64,000 bases of DNA from the NCBI GenBank assembly GCA_003254925.1, contig QANZ01020176.1, positions 204,732-268,731 of the forward strand, written 5' to 3'. The DNA is from Chamaecrista fasciculata (taxonomy: Eukaryota > Streptophyta > Magnoliopsida > Fabales > Fabaceae). The position numbers and the translations under genes are program-made. This document shows, one piece after another, positions 36,401-48,031 of this stretch. The stretch's first letter is position 1. Each line of letters begins with the position of its first letter. The notes under the pieces are model-generated. The model was given only the letters and a program-made list of their open reading frames with translations. It was not told the DNA's origin and ran no database searches.

Positions 36401-39400
36401 TAAAAGAAAGGCAAAAGTATTCTTGATCCCCCCAAAGTTTTTTTTGGGTCAATTGTACCATCAATGTTTCATATTTTAGTCAATTGTACCCTCAATTTTT
36501 CATATTTGAATCGATTGTACTTTTAAATTAGGGGTATAATTGACTCAAAAAACTTTGGGGGTACAACTGAAACCCACTCTATATTTTGAGGGTACCAAGA
36601 GTGCTTTTGCCTAAAAGAAATGATTAGGAACTGTAGATACAGATAAACAAAATGTACAACAGCTTCAAGAGGTTACATAGTTACCAAAAAAGTGGGACCA
36701 AAGGAAGAAGCTCCTGCTTTAATGAACCCATATTGAAGACTATTTCAGTGTACAGAACATCATTGGTGAAGAGATCATGCTGCAAAACTTTTACTCCGTT
36801 GATATGTCCAACCTACATTTAGCATAGATATCCCTATGAATCTGCTTTCTGCAGCAAAAGAAAATCTAACTCAAAGAGGAACACTAATATAACCTCAATG
36901 GGAATTTGAATAGGTTCTTTAGGAATATCTTGTAAAGAGAGACTAGGGACAGCTTTTAAAGCTTCTGGTGGATCAGGAGTTTCCTGCTTTAGTCGAAGCT
37001 CTTGGGTAGCACGTGCCAGCTCAGAAAGATCTTCTTCTGTCATACTGGCTTTAAATTTCTCTAGGATCTCTTTCTCAGCAGCTTCCTCACGAGCTGCCTT
37101 TTCAGGATCAGGCTGATAAGAGAATATTCTCATTAATTAATAGCATTTTCAATACCAAATCACCACAAAACAGAGGGAGCTAATGCTATAATATGAGTAC
37201 CTGCATCTCCACTGTAACTTGATGAGGATTGTTCAAAATATATCTCTCTATTAGCGGAGAAAAAACAGCTTTAGTGCCCTCCTTAGCTATTCTAGATTTT
37301 AGATCTTGCAGTGGTAGCTCGTACTTTAGTGGCTCAAAGGGATTCAAGTCATAAATCCATTTACCCTACAATATGAAAAGCAAAGACATTCACAATCTCA
37401 TTCAGCAGAAAGTTCACAATCAGCAACACAATGAAAAATACAGCAAATCTTACAATGGACCGAAGCATGAGTGACAGGCCACGGGGGAATGAACCAGTGT
37501 TGTTCTCCCTGAGAGAAAATTCAATAGTATTCATGGAAGCCTCTACAGCATCTGTATCAAAACCTTCCTCTGCTAACTTTCTAAAGGTATTCATGATCAA
37601 TTCCTCTACCTTCTGAATATCACTTTCAGAAACACCCTTTAGTCCAATGCTAAATTGAGGCTGAAGTAGCTCATCTTCAACTCCCCCACCAACAATTGAA
37701 TCTCCAAGTCCACTTTCTAGCAAAATTTTCCTCAATGGTGAGGCAGGAGTACCCAGCATAAGATGATCCAGAAATCCAAGGGCAAGCTCAGTTTCCAAGT
37801 CTAAGGGTTTATCAGACAGCAACCAGTTAAGGCAGACCATATGCTTCTTCTTCAAATCACCTTCACCAGCAGGATATTTCTGAACAATCCGAACGGGCTT
37901 TGAAAACAGTTTCTGTGGTTCAATCTTTGATTCATTCGGAGCAGAACTGGAATCAAACATGTCCAGATACTCTGCAAAAGTAAGTGACAGAAGTAATGTT
38001 TCCGTAATCCACAAGTTTGGAAAAAGAAAATGGGTTTTTAACATACACCAGAAACTGTAAGCAGGATAATCATAAAAGTAATATCATTTCACTTAGTAAC
38101 CAAGTTAGCAGTAATATTGAGAACGTCCAACACCTAAATAAAGAAATTCAAGAAGTCAACCATGACTTCATGGGATATCAATCCAGATATTATGGAAAGG
38201 TTTTAATTGTAAACAAGGTGTAAAAAGGGGAACTTATCACTCCATTGTGTACTCTGCACCCTCAGAATGGCAGATTAATCAAATTTAGAACAACCGGGAT
38301 ATGGTTAAATGCTAGATTTGATGACTATAATAAGCAATATAATCAAATAAAAATTTCAGAAATATATTTTCAAGAAAGGGAATCTTATGATATGTTGGGA
38401 ATCTCTTATGATAATCATCCACGTCTGAAACATATCTTAATGCCCAATGTAATTCACCGGTTTTTCAGTAAGTTCTCTATTCTTTTTTTTTTTAAAAAAA
38501 AAAAAACTAGTTTTCAAGAAAGAAACTAAGAGGCAGCTACTAGTCCAATGAAAGTCCTTGCCTAGTATGACTATAGGATGCCTTCCTGTTGTTGCTTAAA
38601 AATTAAGCTCTAAAGGAAGAAGAACAGGGTGCGAATTTAATTGGTTAAGGCCTTTCCAGAATGGTCTCTCATAAGTCATGACCCCCGAAAGGCTCCCTCA
38701 AGCTCACCATTTGCAGACTATTGCTATAACTTTGCAGGGATAAAGTATATGTATGTAATCTAGATTGAAACAGATAGTTTAGTAAAACATATATTACCAC
38801 TCAGGATGCGGAGGCGCTCATTTGGATCATCATCTCCATAGAACCATATTCGGGCATTGCTGGGATGGTAATACTTGCGGTGAAATTCCTGTTAATGCAG
38901 TTCAAGAAAAAAAAAACCATCATAATTAAAAGAACTGGTAGTTATTTTTAATCACCTGAGATAAAAATGCTGAGAAGATATAAATGTTTCTGGGGAAAAA
39001 AATGTACAATTTTCTCCATAATGCTATATATACTCGGATAAAACAGAAATATTAGCAGACACAAATAATAATAAATATATATTTTAATTGCTTTAAGTTT
39101 TTGGAATAGTCAGTCCTTGACACGAGATGAGAGCCTCTTCAACCAAGCGGTCAAGAGTTCCTGGTAAATAGGTTAATCAAGCCACTCTTACTCATCCAAT
39201 TAGATCAAAATTCCAGACCACAGTATGGGCGTACCCTTACTTCATCTATACTTCAATCCCAAAGGCTTGAGCTTGAGGAGATGAGTTATAAATATCAATA
39301 AAAACCATTTTTGGACTTTTTCTAATAATTTAAGCTTTTGAAATAATTAGTCTGTTAGTGACACAAACACTGAAAAAATGTCAATGTGAAAATTAGCACA

Positions 39401-39937
39401 ACCTCTATAAATTACATTAATTTTTCAACATGATTTTGCAGAACATACCTTAAATTCTTCAAAAGTCAATTTGGGTATGACTTTGGGATCACCTCCACTG
39501 TCAACACCATAGGTATTGTCAGGGAAAAGAGCCTGCACCAAAATTACATGCAATAACAATGAATATAGACAAAATAAATCACCAAAAGAACTCAATAAAT
39601 AATCTCATAACAAGTTAAAATAAAACTTGATATTGACAATCTTTTGAATAAAAGTGTAGATAAAAGAATATGCAATAATTCATATTTGTAGTCAACACAA
39701 CGCATAGTTCTTTTAGATAAAAGAATTTACTGTAGAAAAGAGAGCAAAAGCAACAATAATACAAAGAAAAACTTTATAAAATCATATTATCTGACAACAT
39801 TATCGCAACCAGCGAGTCAACAGATATTTATGAAAGAAAGAGAAGGTTTAGGCAGTCATGATGTGTGACTGAGCTTTCTGAACTATTGTAATTAAATGGT
39901 GGATACAATCAATCTCCCAAAGCCAATGAGATATGGA

Positions 39938-40000
<63 letters not shown>

Positions 40001-41774
40001 AAGCTGCTAAGAACTTGCCTGTTGAGCAGTCCGTCCTAGTATATTATCAGGTTGAGAATAGACACCCTTCATCTCATTAAATACGACACCTGGAGTATTG
40101 AGAAGAATATCATTTAGAAATAATTGAAAAGCACAGAAAGAAATTAGACATCAAAGCATAAAGGCCTGAAGTAGTAGAAACAGATATTGGCAACCTTTGT
40201 AACTGATGTCTTCTGATGGATCATTGAGCTCAAAGTGCCAACCCTCCTGTTGGAAGGTCTGAACGTCCTCCACACATCTAGGAAAGAAAACAGCATCCAG
40301 GTACACGTCAACCAAATTATAAAAATCCTGTTTACACAGATAAGAATCTTGTCGTATTAGTTCAAGCAACGAATTGAAAATAAAAACTCAAGAAGTATAA
40401 TAATCAATCTATTGACTTACCTTGGCATTTGTGGAAGCAACTGGGTAACATGTCCTATCAGGATAGGTGAATGCATTCAGGAAAGTGTGTAAGCTTCCTT
40501 TTAATAATTCAACAAAAGGTTCCTTTAAAGGATATTTTCTTGATCCACATAATACGCTATGCTCCAATATGTGGGGTATACCAGTGGAATCTTTCCTGCA
40601 TTAACAAATAAACAACAGCTTCACAAAATATCCTGCATCCAACGGTTGCTGAAGAAATGAAGAACACTGCTTACAATTTCATTACTTTATTGTTAGTATA
40701 GCTACCTATATGATTTAGTCATGTTGTAGACAACTGACATTCACAGACAATAGTATGTTTCCGCAGTCAGAAGTAGTAATAGTTTCTTTTTCTCCTGTTT
40801 TAGTGAAAATGTGGTAATAAAACCTTTGATCAACAGAAACTTCAAAATTGCCATAAAATTCAGAAAATAGTCCTCTTTTGTAACTAAACAAGCCCATCTA
40901 AAAAACGTCATCTAAAATTATACAAATGTGTGTGCACTTCTTCCTATAGTTGTTTTACAAATCAAAAGAACTTTCTGGATTATACAACTCAAAACGTGAG
41001 AGTTGAGACCTTTCTCTAAACTTTTAACCAATGGTATTAAATGACTAGAGCTCCTTTAAATATCCCTCATCAATACAAAAGATTTCGTGGAATGCAAACA
41101 CGCAGTTTCACTTCTAAAGAACCATATAAAACTATAAATCACGAACTACATGGATACTTACGGAGGAGTACGGAAAACAATGCCAAACACCTTATTCTCA
41201 TCATCATTTGAAACAGACATAACCTCAGCACCAGTCTTCTTATGCCTGAAAAGCACTGCTTTTGATTTGCATTCAGGAATAAACTCTTCCGAGACCTTCT
41301 CAAACCCCAATTTTTCCGAAACTTCATCCTTCACTTCAGCAAATTCTAAACCCACAAAACCCATTAAAAAAAAAAGCTCCAGTTAAACACTTACGGGTCC
41401 AGCAATTCCAAATTTCATAATGAACAAAAGAGAAGTAAGGCATATAAGTATATATGAGCGAGAAGAACCAGTTTACCTGGAGACGATGGAAATGGAGGTG
41501 AGGCAACAGCTCGAGGAGAGACAGCAGAGAAATGCTTCCTGAAATGAAGCGACGAAGATGGAAGAAGAGTCGCCGATGGGACCAATCTGCTGTGGCGGCG
41601 GAGCACAGAACGTCTGGTGGAGAAGGAAATCGAGCGGCGACGGCAAATTGGAACCGAAGAAGAAGAAGAAGAAGAAGAGCGAGAAAAGAGAAGGACGGAA
41701 GGAGAAGAGCGAGAGAAGTAGCGAGAAGATGAAGATAGAGAACGAAGTAAAGCGGCTCTCTCCATGGATAACAC
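32732..41774 (-). CDS. PREP: Presequence protease (PreP), organellar M16C zinc metallopeptidase
   Basis: Nineteen exons sum to 3,261 bp (1,086 residues) with every phase consistent: 41774-41477, 41345-41162, 40595-40421, 40327-40195, 40089-40019, 39532-39449, 38888-38798, 37971-37454, 37365-37201, 37112-36894, 36812-36685, 36122-35933, 35801-35718, 35622-35525, 35271-35007, 34908-34746, 34662-34482, 33713-33642, 32873-32732. The first exon is a Ser/Arg-rich transit peptide. PreP degrades cleaved targeting peptides in mitochondria and plastids. The inverted zinc motif HILEH is at residues 169-173, with the block [20 protein letters not shown] after it. Other family blocks are [68 protein letters not shown] and the end NFFQVKKAL. 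Intron 5 has a GC donor. A MITE lies in intron 11. Start could also be Met4 (41765). Confidence 0.95.
32963..33227. repeat. Foldback repeat in the last PREP intron
   Basis: The left arm (ACACGAGTTGATAACTCAAA, CCCTGAAAGTC) is complementary to the right arm (GACTTCCAGGGATTAAGTTG, TCAACTCGTGT). It resembles the GAGTAAACTAA family in its phrasing but has diverged. No target duplication was assigned. Confidence 0.5.
33990..34340. repeat. Eroded 'CCGGTT'-type element in a PREP intron
   Basis: It carries phrases such as AACTGGACTGGACG, AACCAGCTGGACC and TTATTCGGTTATGATG, which resemble the elements at 8554, 15206 and 18225. It is too diverged for ends to be set. Confidence 0.4.
36410..36611. repeat. 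Short GGCAAAAG MITE in PREP intron 11, perfect TSD
   Basis: A 202-bp element with ends GGCAAAAGTATTCTTG and (inverted) GGCAAAAGCACTCTTG. TAAAAGAAA flanks it exactly at 36401-36409 and 36612-36620. It lies between exons 36812-36685 and 36122-35933 and should be spliced out with the intron. Confidence 0.88.
39944..39998. repeat. (GA)n microsatellite in PREP intron 5
   Basis: About 27 uninterrupted GA units lie just inside the intron downstream of the GC donor at 40018. Confidence 0.95.
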
Positions 41775-42180
41775 AGAGAGAAGAGAAGAGAAGAGAATCT
41801 GGGTTTAGCAGTTGGAAGATGGAAATGCTAATCCAAAGGCATTGATTGATATTATTAGTGTCAAAAAAGAAAATACGAGAAAATTAGGGGGAAAAAAGGA
41901 AAATCCAAAGGCATTGATATTATTCAAGTGTCAAGAATGAAAAATCTTTTAAGCACTGGTGGTTCTCTGATTGCCAGGTTTTTCTTTGCATCAGATGTGT
42001 GTTCTTAATTTTTCTTTTTTTCCTTTACGTGTTTTGATTTTTCTCTGTGTTCTGTATTTTTTGTTTTTGTTTTGTTGTAAATGAGAAATTAAGCATTAAC
42101 CTTGTGGGAAATTTTTTTTAACAAAATATTTAGGTGAGAAATTAAGCATTAACCTTGTGGGCAATTAAATTGTTTTTGTA

Positions 42181-42250
42181 GTGATTGGCCCAAGTGGTAA
42201 GCGACTTGGTGCTGCTTAAACAAGGTCCCGTGTTCGAGTCCTTGTGAATG
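42181..42250 (+). repeat. tRNA-like SINE fragment
   Basis: TTGGCCCAAGTGGTAAGCGAC resembles a Pol III A box and GTGTTCGAGTCC a B box, about 30 bp apart. It is preceded by two 31-bp direct copies of a GAGAAATTAAGCATTAACC phrase 53 bp apart (from 42083). No amino-acid acceptor structure is present, so it is not a tRNA gene. Confidence 0.45.
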
Positions 42251-42291
42251 TAATTACAAAAATTAAATTGTTTTAAAAATAATCGGGAAAA

Positions 42292-42770
42292 GAACTATCT
42301 TTAAATTTTATATCAAATTTTAATTCCGTCTCCATTTTTTTTTATGTTAGTTTCATCCCCAACTTTTTATATTTTGGTCAATTTTATTTTTTAACTAACT
42401 TCTTTCAATAAATTAACAATAAACTTCATCATATTTTGTTGAGTTTTTTTTTATCAATTTTATATTATGTATTCACATTATATTCGTCGTTAAGGAAAAA
42501 AACAAAAACAAAGAAAAAATTGGATTAGATAATTAAATAAGAAGTTGAGCACATTTTCTACCAATTGCATTAGATAATTAAATAAATTCTGACTTAGTTT
42601 AAAAATCATGTTGGAGTTGCTATTAATAGAGAGTTAGGACTTAGGACCAAGGAAAAAAAATTGGACCAAAATGTAAAGGTTTTGAAGACAAAAATTCATA
42701 GTAAATAAACTCTGGGGATAAAAATGGAAATTAATAAAATTTGGGACAAAAATTACTTTTACCATTTTAC
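42292..42770. repeat. Degenerate foldback repeat
   Basis: The left arm words AAGAACTATCTTTAAATTTT and TTTTATATTTTGGTCAATT are inverted on the right as TTGGACCAAAATGTAAAGG and TTTGGGACAAAAATTAC. No target duplication or ORF was seen. Confidence 0.45.
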
Positions 42771-42998
42771 GTATACATACATATATATATATATATTTAT
42801 ATATATATTGGGTTAAAGTTTAAACCATGGATTTCGAGTATATAAAAAAAAAAAAACCATGGATTTCCCTCGTATAAAACATATTTAAGAATATTTTATA
42901 ATTAGCTGAATTTTCATATCTTGTATAAATTTTTACATTAATCCGAAAAAAATGTGGCTTTTTGTTCATCATTTTGTTTTTATTTTATTTTCTTTTTT

Positions 42999-43523
42999 GA
43001 TCAAAGGGTCATTTTAGTCCTAAATGTATATCCTAATGTTTATTTCGGTCCTTTATGTTTCAAAATATTCAAATTGACCCTAATAGTTGGTAAAATGTTT
43101 CATTTTGATTCCAAACTATTGAATTTGATCATATTTCTCTCATATCTCATTTCAAGTTTAAAGGACTTATTATAAGTAACTCGTAACTCTAAATTCGTTG
43201 TATTCAAACTTGAAACAAGAGAAATATGATTAATTTTACTTGTTTGACCGTGAAACTAGCAATATACTTTCAAGAAGGATTTGACATCGTTTGCTGACGA
43301 TCCCAACTCGATAAAAAAATTACTCTTTGAGAACAATATGTAGGTTGTAGCTCTAAACACGTCATATTCGAACTTGAAACGAGATAAATATGATCATATC
43401 CAATAGTTTGGGACCAAAATAAAACTTTTTGTAACATTTAGGACCAATTTAAACATTTTGAAACATAAATGACCAAAATGAATATTGAGGCAAATATTTA
43501 GGACCAAAATAACCTTTTAACCT
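42999..43523. repeat. Foldback MITE, second copy of the family at 5664
   Basis: Ends GATCAAAGGGTCATTTTAG and (inverted) GGTTAAAAGGTTATTTTGG match the 5664-6125 element inside and out (shared GTTTCATTTTGATTCCAAAC arm). Flanks TTCTTTTTT (42990-42998) and TTGTTTTTT (43524-43532) differ at one base. Confidence 0.75.
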
Positions 43524-43825
43524 TGTTTTTTTTTTGTTTTGGTCAGATTTGATCACCATTTTTTTTGTCATTTAGTCATGTTTTGGAGAAATTATATATT
43601 TTTTTTGTAATAGGTGCATCGCCCGAGGCAAATTAACCGTTATGTTCCCGGCCCATTTTTGTAGCCCATTGTCACATTACATTAGATTTTGGGCCTCAAC
43701 TTGGGCTATCAACAACAACAAGTCTTCAAATCCGATTTCCATTAAATATCCAAAAATAGAAAGATATGATTTCCACCTACCAAAAAAAAAAAAAAAACTG
43801 ATTATATTTCCCAAGTAAACTTGTT

Positions 43826-44294
43826 GGGTCCGTTTGGTACAAATATTTTAGATGTAAAGTAAAATGTTTTACATTGGGAAAGGAAAAGAATGAGGGAAAG
43901 TAAAGTAGATAAAATGTTTGAAAGTTGTTTGATATGAAAAAAATATTGAAGGGAAAGTAAAGTAGAGAAAAAATTATTATTATCATAATGCCCCTCATTA
44001 TCACCTAACAATGGGGCTAAAATATAATTTTACCCAAAAAAAATTTCTCAAGTTTTGGGCACACAGTGGGGTCAAAATTCAATTTTACCCAAAATTTATG
44101 TTGGCCCCACTTTCCCTTCGTAAAGCTGAAAAGCAGAGTATATTGAATGTAAAAAAAGTATACTGTTCATTGTAATCACTTTTACAATGGAAAAAGCTTT
44201 ACATGAGTTTAAAAATTAAACCAAACAAAATAATTGTTGAGAATCTGTGTTATTTTACGAGGGAAAGTTGCTTTCCCTTGTACCAAACGGAGCC
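43826..44294. repeat. MITE with GGGTCCGTTTGGTACAA termini
   Basis: The left end GGGTCCGTTTGGTACAA is the inverse of the right end TTGTACCAAACGGAGCC apart from one base. The internal sequence has repeated GGGAAAGTAAAGTAGA words. Flanks share only GTT, so the superfamily is left open. Confidence 0.7.
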
Positions 44295-44654
44295 GTTATC
44301 ATTTAACTATCATATCCATAGTTTAAAAACTTAGTAATCATCTTATTGCTTCGTATTTACCAAGTTTAGGGTGCATCTTCTTTGTGGAAATGTCCCACAT
44401 CATTATTCCTAAAAATATAAATATTGAAGGCTCTTTTATTTGCTAGAGATTGTGCTAGTGTTTGGGGCTATTTGCAAAGATTTTTCAGGATTGGTTGTGG
44501 ATGGTTTTAGTGACCTGATTTCCTCTTAATTCACCTCCATTTATGTTTGAGGCTTTAGCTTTAATTAAGACATGCTCTTTGATTAAGGAAATTAAAGCCA
44601 ATTAATTTGAAGCACTAATTAATTTGAATTAATTGCTTGGAGTTAGTGCAAGTT

Positions 44655-45403
44655 GTTAACAAAAGAGGTCCTAGAGTCTAAAATTTAATGAAAATTTTGG
44701 CTAAAATACTATTTTAAGTCTCTAACTATTAATTTTCTATGTGTTTTTTATTAGTATGAGAGGGACTAAACCGTGATTTCAAAACAATTTTAAGAACTAA
44801 AAAGTAACTTTCAACTCACACAGAATTGTTCTTTTCTCCTTCTTTGTTCTTGAATGAATGAATGAATGAATCAAGCAACAAAGGCCCAGCGACACCCACT
44901 GGAATTTGCACATAACCCATCGGCATTTCACAGCACTGCCCTAAAATTGAATCGTAATCAAACCCATCCGACAGCAAAGACTGAAGAGATCTCCCAGTCA
45001 TTCTCTGCAAGGCCTCGTGTCGAATCGTGAGAGGCACGTGCGATGAAAGACTGAACGAAATCAATGCCGAAGAAGCCATGGAGGTAGATAAAAGAAGCGA
45101 TGAGGGAGACAATCGCGGCGATCTCAGATAAGGTAACGACGTGAAGCGGTGTGGAGTTTCGGATCTTGTCACGCCAGCGGTGGAGCAAGTAGTAGGCGAC
45201 GGAGAACAAAAGAGTGAAGAAAAGAACAATTATGTGTGAGTTCAAAGTTACTTTTTAGTTCTTAATTGTTTTGAAATTACGGTTTAGTCCCTCTCATATT
45301 AATAAAGAATTAAATGCATAGAAAATTAATAGTTAGGGACTTAAAATAGTATTTTAGCCAACATTTTCAATAAATTTTAGACTCTCGGACCTCTTTTGTT
45401 AAC
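44655..45403. mobile_element. Gene-capturing inverted-repeat unit carrying HMG-CoA reductase pieces
   Basis: Arms of about 180 bp at 44655-44838 and 45223-45403 are inverted copies. The left outer end is GTTAACAAAAGAGGTCC and the right one GGACCTCTTTTGTTAAC. Inner borders are TCACACAGAATTGTTC and its inverse with TAATTG. Between them lies host coding sequence from HMG-CoA reductase. No clear target duplication was found; the right arm may extend beyond 45403 (repeat-like DNA to about 45470), so the left end may be truncated. It resembles a Pack-type non-autonomous DNA transposon. No transposase was seen. Confidence 0.75.
44860..45240 (-). pseudogene. HMG-CoA reductase fragment (membrane region fused to start of catalytic domain)
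   Basis: One minus-strand frame reads [20 protein letters not shown], then [20 protein letters not shown] and [18 protein letters not shown], the second membrane span and the loop after it in plant HMGR, the ER enzyme of the mevalonate pathway. A different frame continues with [35 protein letters not shown] and [13 protein letters not shown], the beginning of the catalytic domain. Roughly a hundred linker residues present in functional HMGR are missing at the junction near 45040, and the frame shifts there. The ORF's first residues come from the flanking repeat arm. The fragment cannot make HMGR. It could make a 95-residue chimeric membrane peptide if expressed. Confidence 0.85.
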
Positions 45404-46104
45404 AGAACAAACCACATGGACCCTATCTAAAAATGGGTCAAACCACAGGACCCTTTTGTGTAATTTTAAAAAAAAAAAACTTTATAGCTAGCAAATGCAA
45501 GAGGTAAGAAAGTGTGCTTTAATTTTGCAACTAATAACATTTTGAATTCATAACGTTGATATCTATTCATGCTATTGGTGTTACATTGTTTCAACTTCGA
45601 TCCTTCTTCATGTTATTTTTCTTTCGTGTTTTTTTTTATGTTTGTTCTTTCTTCGTTTCTTGTTTATGTTCTTTTTCGGGTTCGGGTATGGGGATTAGAC
45701 TACCCAATGGGTATGGGTATGGGAATTGATTTTGATACCCGCTCACATATGGGTATGGATACGGGTATCATAGTACCCTACCCATGATCCTCCCTACTCA
45801 TGTGTCGTTTTGCCGCGATACAATTATAGTGATTGAAGACTGGGAAAACGTAACCCGTAGGGCATTATTATATTGAAAATTATGAATTATTTTTGTCCAG
45901 TTAGATTACTTTTGTCGTTAACTTTTGGTATTTGAGAATTGAGAGGGACTTCTATCTTATACGTCGCCTTAATTTGAAAGCTTCCAATTCCCTTTTTCTC
46001 CATTGACAACAAATAATAATACAACAAAAGCCTAAGAAACGTACCACCCAAAGAGAGTCTTCAATTTTTGGTAGGTTTCGGGAACCATTTGATTTTTAAT
46101 TTTA

Positions 46105-46670
46105 GGCAAAACACCCTTTCGTGCCTCTAACGTTTGCGGTGATTTTCAGTTATGCCCCTAATGTTTCATTTGTGTCAGTTGTGCCCCCAATGTGAAACGT
46201 TAGTTTCAATTATGCCCCCAATTTCAATCATTCACAAAAACAAACACCATTTTTGCACGATTTGAGCTCGATTTTGATCAGATTTTATATGGGTTTTAAT
46301 TTTCGGACATTACAAACTTGATTCCTTGGATCAATTTCAAAGATTAAGTTAAAATAGCCCCAAATCCGAAGAAAATCGGACCCGATGAACCCCAAAAAGG
46401 ACCAAAACGAAATGCAGCAAAACGAAGCATTTTTCTCAAAATTTCCATGTTCAAAATGATCCTTAGGAGTCGAAAATGAGTACCTATATGAAATCTGATC
46501 AAAGTCGAGCTCAAATCGTGCGAAAATGGTGTTTTTTTTGTGGATGATTAAAATTGGGGGCATAATTGAAACTAACGTTTCACATTGAGGGCACAACTGA
46601 CACAAATGAAACGTTAGGGACATAACTGAAAATCACTGCAAACGTTAAGGGCACGAAATGGTGTTTTGCC
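46105..46670. repeat. Foldback MITE with GGCAAAAC ends, perfect 9-bp TSD
   Basis: Ends GGCAAAACACCCTTTCGTGC and (inverted) GGCAAAACACCATTTCGTGC, with arms full of TATGCCCCTAATGTTTC-type words. TTAATTTTA flanks it exactly at 46096-46104 and 46671-46679. Its terminal 100 bp closely match the ends of the kinase-carrying element at 57718-59715. Confidence 0.88.
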
Positions 46671-46679
46671 TTAATTTTA

Positions 46680-47559
46680 TTCCAATTTCACTTCCCATCT
46701 CCACAACTTACGTCTAATCTTATCTTACCTCATTCTACAATAACCACTACTTTTATTCACTTGGAAGTGCTTACAATTTTACAATTTAATTCAATTTTTA
46801 ATGTAAAAGATGAAAATTTAAAGTTACTATATATAACCCACCCCACAAAATTTTCAGATTGAGTATTGGTATTAAAACTTATTTATTTATTTTATGTGAA
46901 GTAGTAGTTGATAAGATGGATTTAGATTGTTCTAACTTCTAATTATAAGTAATTGTATGACTACAATCATTTTTTACGTCATTTCTATATCTTTCTATCA
47001 AAATTTTTAGGATAAATTACACTTTGATATTCTATTCTATGAACAGATTTCACCTTGTTATCTTGTTCTTTCAAAAGTGACACTTTAATACCTTATTCTT
47101 TGCATTGATTTTAAATTTTTCATTTATTTTATATTAATCTTACATATTCTTATTATTTTTCACTTTGAGTCTCAAATTATTATTGAATATGATTATATTT
47201 ATTTGATTATCTCATTTCAAGTTTGAAAGTGAGGAGTGCATATTTACAAGTTTCTTTTTTATGAATCATTTCTCTATTTGGTTACAATCATTAGCAAATG
47301 AAGTTAAATTAAATTCTGAAAGTGCAAGTTAAAGTGTTCATATATCTTTTATTTTAAGTTCAAATTCAAAAATGCAACTAGTTTAAAAGGGATAGCACTT
47401 TAGTCTAAAGTCAGAACAGGCCTCTCGGCTCAAAGAACATTTAAGAGATTCTTACAAATAACTTACCAAATAAAACATCAATAGATTATTATCTTATATT
47501 ATATGGCTCCACCTTTCATGGTTGGTCAAAATTAGCTAATTAAAAAAAAAAGAAAAAAA
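46680..47559. other. AT-rich intergenic DNA, no gene
   Basis: Only short unconvincing ORFs. Words such as TTTGATATTCTATTCTATGA and CACTTTAATACCTTATTC near 47010-47100 hint at one arm of an eroded foldback repeat, but the partner arm was not found. Confidence 0.4.
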
Positions 47560-47825
47560 AATCACTACTCTCTCACCCCACTCACTCTCCTCACTTCTTT
47601 AAAAATTAAAAAAATGCAAAAAAACAATTAAAAATCAAAAAATGCCACCACTCTCTCCCCACTCACTCTCCCCATATGAGGTAATTACAAATTGGTCCTA
47701 AACATTTTATTTATTTTAGATGAGTCGTACATATTTTTATAATTTCTCAAATGAGTCCCAAACTTACTCTTTTATCAATATAAAAATTTAATATAATCTT
47801 TAACTTTAAATCAATTCAAATGTAC
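47560..47825. repeat. Interspersed repeat, inverse copy of 29407-29690
   Basis: CTCTCTCCCCACTCACTCTC, CCATATGAGGTAATTACAAA and CCCAAACTTACTCTTTTATC are the reverse complement of words at 29407-29690, over most of the length. No ORF was found. Confidence 0.6.
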
Positions 47826-48031
47826 GGACACGCCAAGCCCCTAGTTTATTATTATACATCAAACGTAAAGCTTCAAGGACACTCGTTCTTATTATTCAAT
47901 CGGTTGGCGATTATGATAACTACAAATATGATTGAACATTCCAATCATCATATATATATATATATGCCATAAATATTTTTCATGGTTATTCATTAATGGC
48001 TGATCATCATAATAATATACATAATCATTCT

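Noticed and set aside
39944..39998. GA run as a GAGA regulatory element
   Set aside because: It lies deep in a PREP intron as a pure dinucleotide repeat, with no evidence beyond composition.
41532..41845. Arg/Glu-rich ORFs (+) opposite PREP exon 1
   Set aside because: They are the complement of the Ser/Arg-rich transit-peptide exon and have no family resemblance.
42181..42250. Candidate tRNA gene
   Set aside because: A- and B-box-like words are present but no cloverleaf, acceptor stem or anticodon arm can be drawn. It is treated as SINE-like.
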